Below are positions 24,159 through 32,022 of a stretch of 62,339 nucleotides of DNA, piece after piece. The position numbers and the translations under genes were made by a program. The DNA comes from CAYOHG01 sp964465125 (GTDB lineage Bacteria; Planctomycetota; Phycisphaerae; UBA1845; Fen-1342), in the NCBI GenBank assembly GCA_964465125.1, contig CAYXIO010000021.1, positions 1 through 62,339 of the forward strand. The letters run 5' to 3'. The notes beneath the pieces were generated by a model. The model ran no database searches. It was given only the letters and a program-made list of their open reading frames with translations, and was not told the origin of the DNA. How positions within the stretch are numbered: the stretch's first letter is position 1; every line of letters starts with the position of its first letter.

Positions 24159-26678
24159 ATGAGCCACGAACCTGCTTCAGGCGCCCCCGGAATCCTCCGG
24201 GCGCTGATCAGCGTCTGGGACAAGTCGGGCATCGTCGACTTCGCGCGCGCCCTGCACGACGAGTTCAAGATCGAGATCATCTCCACCGGCGGCACGGCGA
24301 AGACGCTGCGCGACGCCGGCATCCCGGCCACCCTGGTCGAGGACATCACCGGCTGCGGCGAGATGCTCGACGGACGCGTCAAGACGCTGCACCCGGCTAT
24401 TCATGCCGCCATCCTGGCCGACCGCGACAACCCCGAGCACATGCGCCAGCTCGAGGCCGCGGGCATCCAGCCGATCGACATGGTCGTGGTGAATCTGTAC
24501 CCGTTCGAGCGCACCATCGCCGACCCGAACTGCACGTTCGAGCAGGCGATTGAGATGATCGACGTCGGCGGCGTCGCGCTGCTGCGCGCCGCGGCGAAGA
24601 ACCACAGGCATGTGGTCGTGCTTTCGCATTGGGACATGTACATCGCCAAGCGGAAGGCGTGGGAGCTGGCAAACTTCCGCCGGGAGATGGCCGAGTGGGC
24701 ACTGCGCACGACGGCCGCCTACGATGCTGCGATCGCGTCCTATTTGGCGGGCGGCCGCGCCGGCTTTGATCGGCTGAGCACGGTTCGTTTGGCCGAACCG
24801 CGCGTGCTGCGCTACGGCGAGAACCCCCACGGGCGGGCGGCGGCATACGAGTACGCGTGTTATTACGAGCCCGACCCACTCACCGGAGAGCTGAAGCGCC
24901 GGATGACGCTGCTTGGCCCGACGGAAGGAAGCCTATCGTTCAACAACTACCTCGATGCCGATGCGGCGCTGGGGCTGTGCTCCGAACTCGCGCGGGCGAA
25001 AACGCAGGCGGCATGGCACCGGCATCTGAGGCACCGGTTTTCAACCGGTGAGAGTCTGCATGGATCTCCAACCCATGCACGCAGACGTGTCGCCCCGCGC
25101 ATCACGGAAGAGCAGTGGACCGAACGCAACCTCCCGCACCTGCAAGTGCCCGGAGCTACCTATTTCGTCACGTTCCGGCTTCGTAGCGGCCAGCTCTCGC
25201 CCGCGGAGCGCGACATCGTGCTCTCCGCCTGCACGTTCTGGCACGCACAGAAGGTCACGGTGCACTGCGCCTCCGTCATGCCTGACCACGTGCACATGCT
25301 CGTGACACCGCACGAGCTTTCTGCCGATCGCTGGGCCTCGCTTGGCGAGCTGCTGCACAGCATCAAGTGGCACAGCGCGCTCGAGATCAACCGACTGCGC
25401 GGCGCGTCGGGTTCGCTCTGGATGGATGAGTCGTTCGATCGCATCATGCGCAACGAGAAGGAGTTCATCGAGTCCTGGCAGTACATCGAGGCGAATCCGG
25501 TCGCTGCGGGGCTCGTTCAGGCCTTGCCGTATCGGTGGTTCTGGCGGTCCGATGCGGAGTTTGGGGAGTGCATTCTGGAGCGCGCGGAAGAGCCGCCCGG
25601 GATGGAGGCCCAGGCCCAAGCACACCGGTTGGAAACCGGTGCCACAGGCCGGAGCACAGTAGGACACCGGTTGAAAACCGGTGCCTCAGATGCCGGTGCC
25701 ACAAGAACCGGTGCCGCAGATGCCGGTGTTGCAGCAGTGCATGTGTGCGTATTCATCAAGCACACCAACGCCTGCGGGGCGGCCGTGCACGCCGACCCGG
25801 TCGAAGCATATCGCCGCGCGTACCTCGGCGACCCGAACGCCGCCATGGGCGGAATCCTGGCGGTCGATTTCACCGTCGATGCGGGCTTCGCGGCGGTCGT
25901 CATGGAAACCTATGCGCGCTTCGGCAAGCCGTTAAAGGACGCCGGCGCGACGAATGCGCCGAGCGGGTTCTTCGTCGAGGTCTGGATCGCGCCGCGCTTC
26001 ACCCGGGACGCGCTTGCGCTGATCCGCGGGACGTACGACCCCGCCACGGCTACGCCGGAGGCGAACGAGCCGCGACTCGGCACTGCTGGCGCGCCGCCGG
26101 CGCCGAAAAAAGACTGGGGACAGCGCGTCCGCCTGCTGGCGGTCGGCGACATGACCGCACCGCGCGACCCGAACGAACTCGTCTACCGCAGCATCGCCGG
26201 TGGCATGCTCGTGCAGTCACCCGACCTGCCCGGCCTGGACGAGGAGCAGTGGAAAGTCGTTACCCGGCGCGCCCCGACCGACGGGGAGATGGCCGACCTG
26301 CGGCTGGCCTGGCTGATCTGCAAGCACACCAGGAGCAACGCGATCTCGATCTGCCGGGACGGCATGCTGGTGGGCAACGGCGCAGGGCAGATGAGCCGAG
26401 TCATGAGCTGTCGCGTCGCAACCTGGCTCGCCCGGGAGAACGGCCACATGCCGCGTTCGGTCGACGAATCCGCACCCGCCGGCCCGGCCCAAGACGGCCC
26501 GGTCGCCGCCAGCGACGCGTTCTTCCCATTTACCGACGGCCCGCTAAGCCTGATCGGCGCCGGCGTCACCGCGCTCATCCAACCCGGCGGAAGCAAACGC
26601 GACGAAGAAGTGATCGCGGCGTGCGACGCGCGCGGCGTCGCGATGATTTTCTCGGGAACGCGCCATTTTCGACACTGA
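24159..26678 (+). CDS. purH: Bifunctional PurH (IMP cyclohydrolase/AICAR transformylase) with an in-frame RAYT insertion
   Basis: Catalyses the last two steps of IMP synthesis. IMP cyclohydrolase blocks: STGGTAKTLRDAGIP, VKTLHPAIHAAIL, VVNLYPFE, RYGENPHGRAA. Transformylase blocks: SFNNYLDADAALGL, then after the insertion VFIKHTNACGAAV (Lys-His active site), DPNAAMGGILAV, SNAISICRDGMLVGNGAGQM, ASDAFFPFTDGP and the end GTRHFRH. The protein is 839 aa against about 520-530 normally. Residues 286-526 are a transposase domain with repeat-encoded flanks, starting and ending on codon boundaries. A further extension of about 20 residues lies near residues 630-655. No stop or frameshift interrupts it, so it is probably expressed and active. 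ATG 24159 is in frame with the first conserved block. Confidence 0.93.
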   Translation: MSHEPASGAPGILRALISVWDKSGIVDFARALHDEFKIEIISTGGTAKTLRDAGIPATLVEDITGCGEMLDGRVKTLHPAIHAAILADRDNPEHMRQLEAAGIQPIDMVVVNLYPFERTIADPNCTFEQAIEMIDVGGVALLRAAAKNHRHVVVLSHWDMYIAKRKAWELANFRREMAEWALRTTAAYDAAIASYLAGGRAGFDRLSTVRLAEPRVLRYGENPHGRAAAYEYACYYEPDPLTGELKRRMTLLGPTEGSLSFNNYLDADAALGLCSELARAKTQAAWHRHLRHRFSTGESLHGSPTHARRRVAPRITEEQWTERNLPHLQVPGATYFVTFRLRSGQLSPAERDIVLSACTFWHAQKVTVHCASVMPDHVHMLVTPHELSADRWASLGELLHSIKWHSALEINRLRGASGSLWMDESFDRIMRNEKEFIESWQYIEANPVAAGLVQALPYRWFWRSDAEFGECILERAEEPPGMEAQAQAHRLETGATGRSTVGHRLKTGASDAGATRTGAADAGVAAVHVCVFIKHTNACGAAVHADPVEAYRRAYLGDPNAAMGGILAVDFTVDAGFAAVVMETYARFGKPLKDAGATNAPSGFFVEVWIAPRFTRDALALIRGTYDPATATPEANEPRLGTAGAPPAPKKDWGQRVRLLAVGDMTAPRDPNELVYRSIAGGMLVQSPDLPGLDEEQWKVVTRRAPTDGEMADLRLAWLICKHTRSNAISICRDGMLVGNGAGQMSRVMSCRVATWLARENGHMPRSVDESAPAGPAQDGPVAASDAFFPFTDGPLSLIGAGVTALIQPGGSKRDEEVIAACDARGVAMIFSGTRHFRH
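25014..25050 (+). repeat. Left 37-bp inverted repeat of the RAYT unit, with REP palindrome
   Basis: Exact reverse complement of 25665-25701 over 37 bases. It contains the palindrome CACCGGTTTTCAACCGGTG at 25032-25050. It is read through as protein (roughly HRHLRHRFSTG), with no stop in the purH frame. Confidence 0.93.
25623..25641 (+). repeat. Additional REP palindrome inside the right part of the RAYT unit
   Basis: CACCGGTTGGAAACCGGTG, the same palindrome with a different centre, 42 bp before the next copy. Translated as HRLETGA within PurH. Confidence 0.85.
25665..25701 (+). repeat. Right 37-bp inverted repeat of the RAYT unit
   Basis: Perfect partner of 25014-25050; contains CACCGGTTGAAAACCGGTG at 25665-25683. 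Translated as HRLKTGASDAGAT. Confidence 0.93.
25677..25736 (+). repeat. Two tandem 30-bp units at the right end of the insertion
   Basis: ACCGGTGCCTCAGATGCCGG... (25677-25706) is repeated with a few changes at 25707-25736. The 30-nt period equals ten codons and gives TGASDAGATR then TGAADAGVAA. The same 30-nt period spaces the REP copies at 46972-47050. Confidence 0.8.
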
Positions 26679-27334
26679 TGAAAAGCGCGGACGCGGACAA
26701 CGCTCGCCGCTCACTTCGTGCGAGGAGCGAATCGCCTCGCGCTCTCGGGCGCGCAAGCCACCGGAGCCGCCTATGTCCGGGCGACCGCGACGCGCTTACC
26801 GTTGCCGCCTCACGCACCGCGCAAGACCGCACTATGAAGATGCTCACAACCGGCGGAACACTTCCAGAGAACGTGGAAGCTCTTTCGCCGACGCCGGTTA
26901 CAACCTGGGGCGATCGCGCCGGAACTACTGCGTGTTCGCGACGACGTGATCGATTTCAGTGATGACTACGATCATGGACCTCAACTCCGTACGCAACTCC
27001 AAGGACAAACACTCGACAGGACGCCGCCGGTTCACGTGATCTGGTCAATGAAGAGGTTCATCAGTTCGATCACGCCGTTGAGAATGTCGATCAGGCCGGA
27101 CATGCTTCACCTTGCGAGGGGGGAGCTTGAGCCAGAGATCGGGTTGCATACACGGACCATCTCCGGGTATGCTGGGGCGAAGGTTACCCAGACAACCAAC
27201 GCCGTCCGCCTACGGGCGAACTTGGAAAGGATGTGAAAGACCCCAATACCTCGCTAGATTTACACCTATCCGATAACGAGGGCCGTGTCAAGTATTATTT
27301 GCGCGGGAACACATTTTCTCGGATGAGCCGATAA
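26679..27334. other. Gene-poor 656-bp gap between purH and the kinase gene
   Basis: Lower GC than its surroundings, especially 26940-27330. Plus-strand open frames here (for example 26946-27236) lack family features or ribosome sites. I see a small hairpin CTTCCA/TGGAAG (26861-26879), a possible 23-residue peptide on the minus strand (listed separately), and an AT-rich stretch with TATTAT (27293-27298) just before the kinase gene. No tRNA cloverleaf was evident by eye. Confidence 0.6.
27032..27103 (-). CDS. Possible 23-residue amphipathic peptide
   Basis: ATG at 27103 to TGA at 27032, preceded by AAGGTGAAGC. The peptide begins MSGLIDILNGVIELMNL and goes on FIDQIT. Hydrophobic Ile/Leu/Val/Met recur every three to four residues, with Asp, Asn, Glu and Gln on the other face, so it would form an amphipathic helix like small phenol-soluble-modulin or type I toxin peptides. 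The frame is short and could arise by chance. It is the only peptide in this gap with such a pattern. Confidence 0.25.
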   Translation of the reverse strand: MSGLIDILNGVIELMNLFIDQIT

Positions 27335-29809
27335 GTGATCGCGGTGCACGAGACAATCTTTGAGTCCCATTTCGCCGCCAACGACGCCGGCGCCGAAGCG
27401 CCCCTCACGTGCGCCAAGTGCGGTACATCCCGACAGCTTCAGGCCATCGCGCGCCGTCTCGCGCGTTGCGGCGCTTGCGGGCACATCGCCCCGCTGCCGC
27501 GCCGCACGCCCGTCGCACCGCAGCTCAACGCGATCGACGAGACCCTGCCGCTGGCCATCGGCAGCCTGCTGCGCGAGCGATATCGGCTGATAGACGTGCT
27601 CGGACGCGGGGCGCACGGCATCACGTTCCTGGCCCATCATGAGCTGCTGAACCATCCCTGCGTCGTCAAGCTCCTGCCCTACGGCGTGGAGGACTGGAAC
27701 GATGCGGCGGCGCGGCGTCTGCGCACGGAAGCTTCAGCCGGCTTCCTGGTTTCTGATCCGCGCGTCGTTCGTGTGCTCGACTGCGACGTCGCGCAGGGCT
27801 TCTGGTATCTCGTGATGGAGTTCGTGGACGGCGTCGATCTGCGCGCCGTCTTGCAAACCGCCGTCCGAATCCCTTGGCAACAGGTGATTTCGTTCGCGCT
27901 CGACGCCGCCCGCGGGCTCGAATCCATTCACCGCGCCGGACTGCTGCATCGCGACCTGAAGCCCGACAATCTCATTCTCGCCGTCGATGGCCGTGTTCGA
28001 ATTCTCGATCTCGGCGTCGCCGGGTTCGCCCAGCGTCGGGCCGACCAAGAGGGCGACGCGGGCGAGCCGGTAGGCACACTCGCCTACACCGCCCCGGAGA
28101 TGTTCTCATCGTCGGGCGGCACCAACGTTCGCGCCGACCTGTACGCCTTGGGCGCGACGATGTTCGAGCTGGTCGTCGGACGGCCGCCGCACGGAACCAG
28201 CCTCTACCGCACGCTGCTCGACAACAACGCTTCCCCGGTCCAGTGGCCGAGCGACGCACCGACAGGAGTGCCGGGCTGGCTGGTCGAGCTGGTTCTACAG
28301 CTCCTTCATCCCGATCCGGAACGCAGGCCGGCAGCCGCGTCCACGGTCGCGCTTGCGATCGAGCGGCACCTGGTAGGCGGCGACGGCGCTTCCGAACGCG
28401 GTGCGCCCCTCCGTGGCGAGGCGAGCGAGCGCGCCGGCGTGGTGGTCCTGCCGCTGCGGGCCGCAACGGGCGACGGCCAGGACGAGTGGCTCGGCTTCGC
28501 CCTGGCCGACCACATCGGGCGATCTCTAGCTCGAGATTTCGGCGCCTTTGTCGTGGATCGTGACCAGTTCTCCGCAACCTTCGAGCGAATCCGCACGCGC
28601 GGCGTCGGCGACCGCTCCTCGCAATTGCGTCAGGCCGGACGGCTCAGCGGTGCCGGGGCGATCGTCGAAGGCACCTTTGACTGGCAAGCCGGCGACCTGT
28701 CGGTCCGGCTGCGACTTCTGCGTGAATCGGCCCCGGCCAGCGTACCGCTGCCGAGCGTTGCGGGCCGGCTTGCCGCGCTCGACGAGCTCGAGCGCGACCT
28801 CACCGAGCGGGTCGCAGCCGCGATTGGAATGCAGGCAAGGACGCACTCGATGTCGCCGGGGCGGCGCATCCCGCTCGACGCCGAGCAGCGCTACGTGACC
28901 GGAAAAAGAGCCTTTCTGCGCGGCGACTACCCCACGGCCCGGGGGCTGGCCGACGAGGCGATCGCGATCGATGCGGACTACGCGGACGCGATCGGCCTGG
29001 CGGCGGTTTGCGCAGCCCGGAGCGGCGCCTACGCGGACGCCGAACGCTTCAACGCCCGGCAGCGCGCCCTCGCCGACCAGCTTCAGGACGAGCGACTCAA
29101 GGTCGAATCCTTCGCCAACCTGGGTACCATGCACTACTTCCGGGGCGACTATCCGGCGGCGTTTGATAACCTGTCCCGCGCGGTCGAAGTCGCCGAAACG
29201 CTTGCGATGGCAAACGAGGTGGCGCTGATCCGCAACAACCTGGGGTTCATCCTGCTTCAGCTCGGCCGCAAGGACGACGCCCAGAACATGTTCCAGCACG
29301 CGCTCGAGACGCATCTGCGCAGCGGCGCGCTGGTGTCGGCGGTCGCGCCGCTGAACGGCCTGGGGCACGTCGCGCGGGCCCAGGAGCGCTTCGACGAGGC
29401 CCGCGATTGCTTCCGTCGGGCGCTGCGCCTCGCGCAGGAGAGCGAGGACTTCGTCAACGTCGGCGTGGCGTACATGAATCTCGGGCAATGCGCCCTGCTC
29501 CAGAGCGACACCGAAAACGCGAAGGACGAGCTGGCGGTGGCCCTGAACGTGCTCGAACAAACCAGTTTCTGGAACGGGCTCGCGCGCGTGTACGAATACA
29601 TGGGAGATCTCAACCTCAAGCTGTCCAACTGGGCCGAGGTGCTGCGCTGCACCGATCGCCGGATCGACCTCGCCCAGCGGCATTCGAACCGGAGCATGGA
29701 GTCGGCGGCGTGGCGGCAGCGCGCCCAGGCCCTGCGGGCCCTGGGCCGCGAAAGCGAGGCCGACGCCGCCCTGCGGCGCGCGGACGGCGCGACGCCGAGC
29801 GTCAACTGA
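27335..29809 (+). CDS. Ser/Thr protein kinase with N-terminal zinc ribbon and C-terminal TPRs
   Basis: 824 aa. Residues 26-48 form a four-Cys ribbon (CAKC...CGAC). The kinase domain is at about 83-350: VLGRGAHGITF (Gly loop), VVKLL (K112), HRDLKPDN (D207), ILDLGVA (DLG in place of DFG), YTAPEMF. A middle domain (VVVLPLRAATGDGQDEWLGFA, GAGAIVEGTFDWQAGDLSVR) resembles the FlgO/TolB-N fold of signalling proteins. Residues about 500-810 are tetratricopeptide repeats. No membrane helix, so it is a cytoplasmic signalling kinase. GTG start at 27335. It ends 38 bp before the histidine kinase gene and is probably co-transcribed with it. Confidence 0.9.
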   Translation: MIAVHETIFESHFAANDAGAEAPLTCAKCGTSRQLQAIARRLARCGACGHIAPLPRRTPVAPQLNAIDETLPLAIGSLLRERYRLIDVLGRGAHGITFLAHHELLNHPCVVKLLPYGVEDWNDAAARRLRTEASAGFLVSDPRVVRVLDCDVAQGFWYLVMEFVDGVDLRAVLQTAVRIPWQQVISFALDAARGLESIHRAGLLHRDLKPDNLILAVDGRVRILDLGVAGFAQRRADQEGDAGEPVGTLAYTAPEMFSSSGGTNVRADLYALGATMFELVVGRPPHGTSLYRTLLDNNASPVQWPSDAPTGVPGWLVELVLQLLHPDPERRPAAASTVALAIERHLVGGDGASERGAPLRGEASERAGVVVLPLRAATGDGQDEWLGFALADHIGRSLARDFGAFVVDRDQFSATFERIRTRGVGDRSSQLRQAGRLSGAGAIVEGTFDWQAGDLSVRLRLLRESAPASVPLPSVAGRLAALDELERDLTERVAAAIGMQARTHSMSPGRRIPLDAEQRYVTGKRAFLRGDYPTARGLADEAIAIDADYADAIGLAAVCAARSGAYADAERFNARQRALADQLQDERLKVESFANLGTMHYFRGDYPAAFDNLSRAVEVAETLAMANEVALIRNNLGFILLQLGRKDDAQNMFQHALETHLRSGALVSAVAPLNGLGHVARAQERFDEARDCFRRALRLAQESEDFVNVGVAYMNLGQCALLQSDTENAKDELAVALNVLEQTSFWNGLARVYEYMGDLNLKLSNWAEVLRCTDRRIDLAQRHSNRSMESAAWRQRAQALRALGRESEADAALRRADGATPSVN

Positions 29810-29847
29810 CGAGCACGGAAGCGCCCAGCAACCTGGGGGAGTGCAGC

Positions 29848-31839
29848 ATGGTCTCATCGACGGGCGACGGACGGACGGTTTCGGCCGACGTGGGCGGCGT
29901 CTTGCCGGTCGATCGCCTCTCGCGCCTGGCGCGGCGCAACGAGGCGATCCTGCACAGCTCCATGGACGGCTTTTTCGTCGTCGACGGAGACTGCCGCTTC
30001 CTCGACGCCAACGAGGCCTTCTGCCGGATGACCGGCTTCTCGCGGCCCGAACTGCTCAACATGCGCATCTCCGACCTGGAGGTGCAGGAAACGGCCAGTG
30101 GCGGACTGCCGGCGCATACCCGAACGGGGCTGCATCACTTTCCGGCGGCGCACCGGCACAAGGACGGGCATCTGATCCACCTCGAGGTCAGCGTCAACGT
30201 CCTGAACGACGAAGACGGCAAGATTCTGGTCGGCTTCGCGCGCGACGTCACGGAGCGGCGCAGGACGGAGCTGGAGCTGGCCCGGCTGACGCGCCAACGC
30301 AAGCTGATTCTCGATTCGGCCGCCGAGTGCATCGTCGGATTGGACCACGACGGGCACGCGACGTTCGTCAACCCGGCTGCGGCGCGCAGTCTGGGTTGCT
30401 CGGCGGGTGACGCGATCGGACAGGACATGCACGTGCGCATGCTGGGCGTGGACGCGCGCCGCGACCCCTGCCGGCGGGACGAATGCCCGATCTGCTCGGT
30501 CCTGCGGCGGGGCGCTTCGGCGCTGCGGACGGAGGACGAATTCTGCCGGCCGGATGGAAGCCGATTTCCGGTCGCCTGTTCCGCCGCGGCGATGCACGAA
30601 GGCGCTCGGGTCATCGGGGCGGTGCTCGTCTTTGAAGACATCACCCGGCGCCGCCGAGCGGAGGAGGAGCGCCGCGCGCGAGAAGCGCATCAGCAATGCG
30701 CTCAGCGTCTCGAAGGGCTGGGGCTGCTGGCCGGCGGCATCGCGCACGACCTGAACAACATCCTGGTGGGCATCCTCGGCAACAGCTATCTCGCGCTGGC
30801 GGATCTGCCGGAAGACAGCCGGGCCGCCAGCCGGCTTCAGCGGGTCGTCAACGCGTGCCAGCGGGCCGCCAAGGTCATCCGCCAGATTCTGACCTATTCG
30901 GGCCGGCACTCTTCCGAAATGTGTCCGATCGACCTGAACGAGTCGCTGCACGACATGGCGGAGTTCATGCGCGCCGCCCTGCCCCGGAATGTGTCGCTCG
31001 CGCTGATGCCCGATCCCAAGCCGCTGGTGATCGAAGCCGACACCGGGCAGCTTCAGCAGGTTCTCACCAATCTGCTGGTGAACGCTTCGGAGGCGATCGG
31101 CGACCGGGCCGGAAAGATCACGATCTCAACGCAGCGCCAGCAACTGCTCGGCGACGAGTCGTCCCGCGGCTTCGTCGGGGAGCCTCTGAAAAACGGGGAA
31201 TACGCGCTGCTCCGCGTCGCGGACAACGGCTGCGGCATGGCCCCTGAAACCGTCGAGCGGATCTTCGAGCCCTTCTTCTCCAGCAAAGGCCCCGGGCGCG
31301 GGTTGGGCCTTGCGGCGCTGCACGGCGTGATTCGCTCGCACCACGGGGCGGTCCGCGTCGAAAGCGGCGCCGGCCACGGCACGACGTTTACGATCGCGTT
31401 CCCCCTGCTCAGCCAGGTGGCCGACGCGATCGCCGAATCCGGCGCGCCGGCGCGCGAGGCCGAGGGCCTCAGCGTCCTCGTCATCGACGACGAGGCCTGC
31501 GTGCGCGAAGTGATCGAGTCGATGCTGATCGACCGCGGCGTGCGCGTTCACTCGGCCGCCGACGGGAGCGAGGGGATCGAACTCTTCCGCACGTATCAGC
31601 ACGAGATCGACGTCGTGTTACTGGACCTCACGATGCCCGGCCGCAGTGGTCACGAGGTCATGCAGGAGCTGCGCGCCATCGACCCCGCGGTCCGCATCGT
31701 GATCGTCAGCGGCTACAGCGAGGGCGAGGTATCGGCCCGCTCGCCGGGAGCCCCAGCCGACGATTTCCTCCGCAAGCCGTTCACGCTTCAGGCGCTGCTG
31801 GAGCACGTCCGCCCGCATCCGCGCCGCGCCAAGGGCTGA
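29848..31839 (+). CDS. Hybrid sensor histidine kinase with two PAS domains and a receiver
   Basis: 663 aa, soluble. PAS1 about 30-150 (MDGFFVVDGDCRFLDANEAF), PAS2 about 155-280 (AAECIVGLDHDGHATFVNPA, with a Cys-rich stretch DPCRRDECPICSV). The H-box GGIAHDLNNILVGILGN carries H300. ATPase boxes: NLLVNASEA, DNGCGMAPETVERIFEPFF, GRGLGLAALHGV. The C-terminal receiver has VIDDE, D593 in LLDLTMPG and K in LRKPF. The Cys cluster in PAS2 could bind metal or heme, which would be unusual. GGGGGAG lies just before ATG 29848. No separate response regulator is adjacent. Confidence 0.92.
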   Translation: MVSSTGDGRTVSADVGGVLPVDRLSRLARRNEAILHSSMDGFFVVDGDCRFLDANEAFCRMTGFSRPELLNMRISDLEVQETASGGLPAHTRTGLHHFPAAHRHKDGHLIHLEVSVNVLNDEDGKILVGFARDVTERRRTELELARLTRQRKLILDSAAECIVGLDHDGHATFVNPAAARSLGCSAGDAIGQDMHVRMLGVDARRDPCRRDECPICSVLRRGASALRTEDEFCRPDGSRFPVACSAAAMHEGARVIGAVLVFEDITRRRRAEEERRAREAHQQCAQRLEGLGLLAGGIAHDLNNILVGILGNSYLALADLPEDSRAASRLQRVVNACQRAAKVIRQILTYSGRHSSEMCPIDLNESLHDMAEFMRAALPRNVSLALMPDPKPLVIEADTGQLQQVLTNLLVNASEAIGDRAGKITISTQRQQLLGDESSRGFVGEPLKNGEYALLRVADNGCGMAPETVERIFEPFFSSKGPGRGLGLAALHGVIRSHHGAVRVESGAGHGTTFTIAFPLLSQVADAIAESGAPAREAEGLSVLVIDDEACVREVIESMLIDRGVRVHSAADGSEGIELFRTYQHEIDVVLLDLTMPGRSGHEVMQELRAIDPAVRIVIVSGYSEGEVSARSPGAPADDFLRKPFTLQALLEHVRPHPRRAKG

Positions 31840-31903
31840 TGCCGGCTGCGCCCGATCACCGCCGGACGCCGAACTCCCGGCTCGCGGCGGCTCGACCGGC
31901 GAA

Positions 31904-31932
31904 TTGACGACCGCCGACCGCTTGGCTACCGT
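31904..31932 (+). promoter_or_regulatory. Candidate promoter of the polysaccharide locus
   Basis: TTGACG (31904-31909), exactly 17 nt, TACCGT (31927-31932). Strong -35, weak -10. It lies 90 bp before the TTG start of the first membrane-protein gene. Confidence 0.35.
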
Positions 31933-32022
31933 CCGACTCCGGCCGCGAAGGTCGCGAACGGCCGGCGCCGCCGCGCCCTGACGCCCGGCCCGTTTCGACG
32001 CAACCTGCGTCCGGAAGGAATC

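Larger units (their letters stand above)
25014..25736 (+). mobile_element. REP-associated Y1 (RAYT) transposase unit inserted in frame within purH
   Basis: 723 nt, exactly 241 codons. The core (about 25100-25560) is a Y1/IS200-like domain: ATYFVTFRLRSGQLS, the HUH motif MPDHVHMLV (histidine codons at 25287 and 25293), LWMDESFDRIMRNEKEFIES, and the catalytic tyrosine in WQYIEANPVAAGLV (codon 25482). Both catalytic parts are intact. No ATG, and no good GTG with a ribosome site, begins the domain in its own frame, so it would be made only as part of PurH. A 3-bp GCA flanks both sides and could be a target duplication. It is read in the same direction as purH. Confidence 0.88.

Noticed and set aside
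25048..25305. Separate small gene with its own ATG over the RAYT region
   Set aside because: It is in another frame from the HUH/Tyr-containing domain and shows no family features.
25014..25736. An intein within PurH
   Set aside because: No Cys/Ser at the first position, no HN before a C/S/T at the right end, and no Hint blocks. The inserted domain is a Y1 transposase with REP ends.
24159..26678. purH as a pseudogene broken by an insertion
   Set aside because: The frame is open throughout and the conserved blocks on both sides are intact.
26946..27236. A 96-codon plus-strand gene in the purH-kinase gap
   Set aside because: No ribosome site, no family pattern, and its composition is unlike neighbouring genes.
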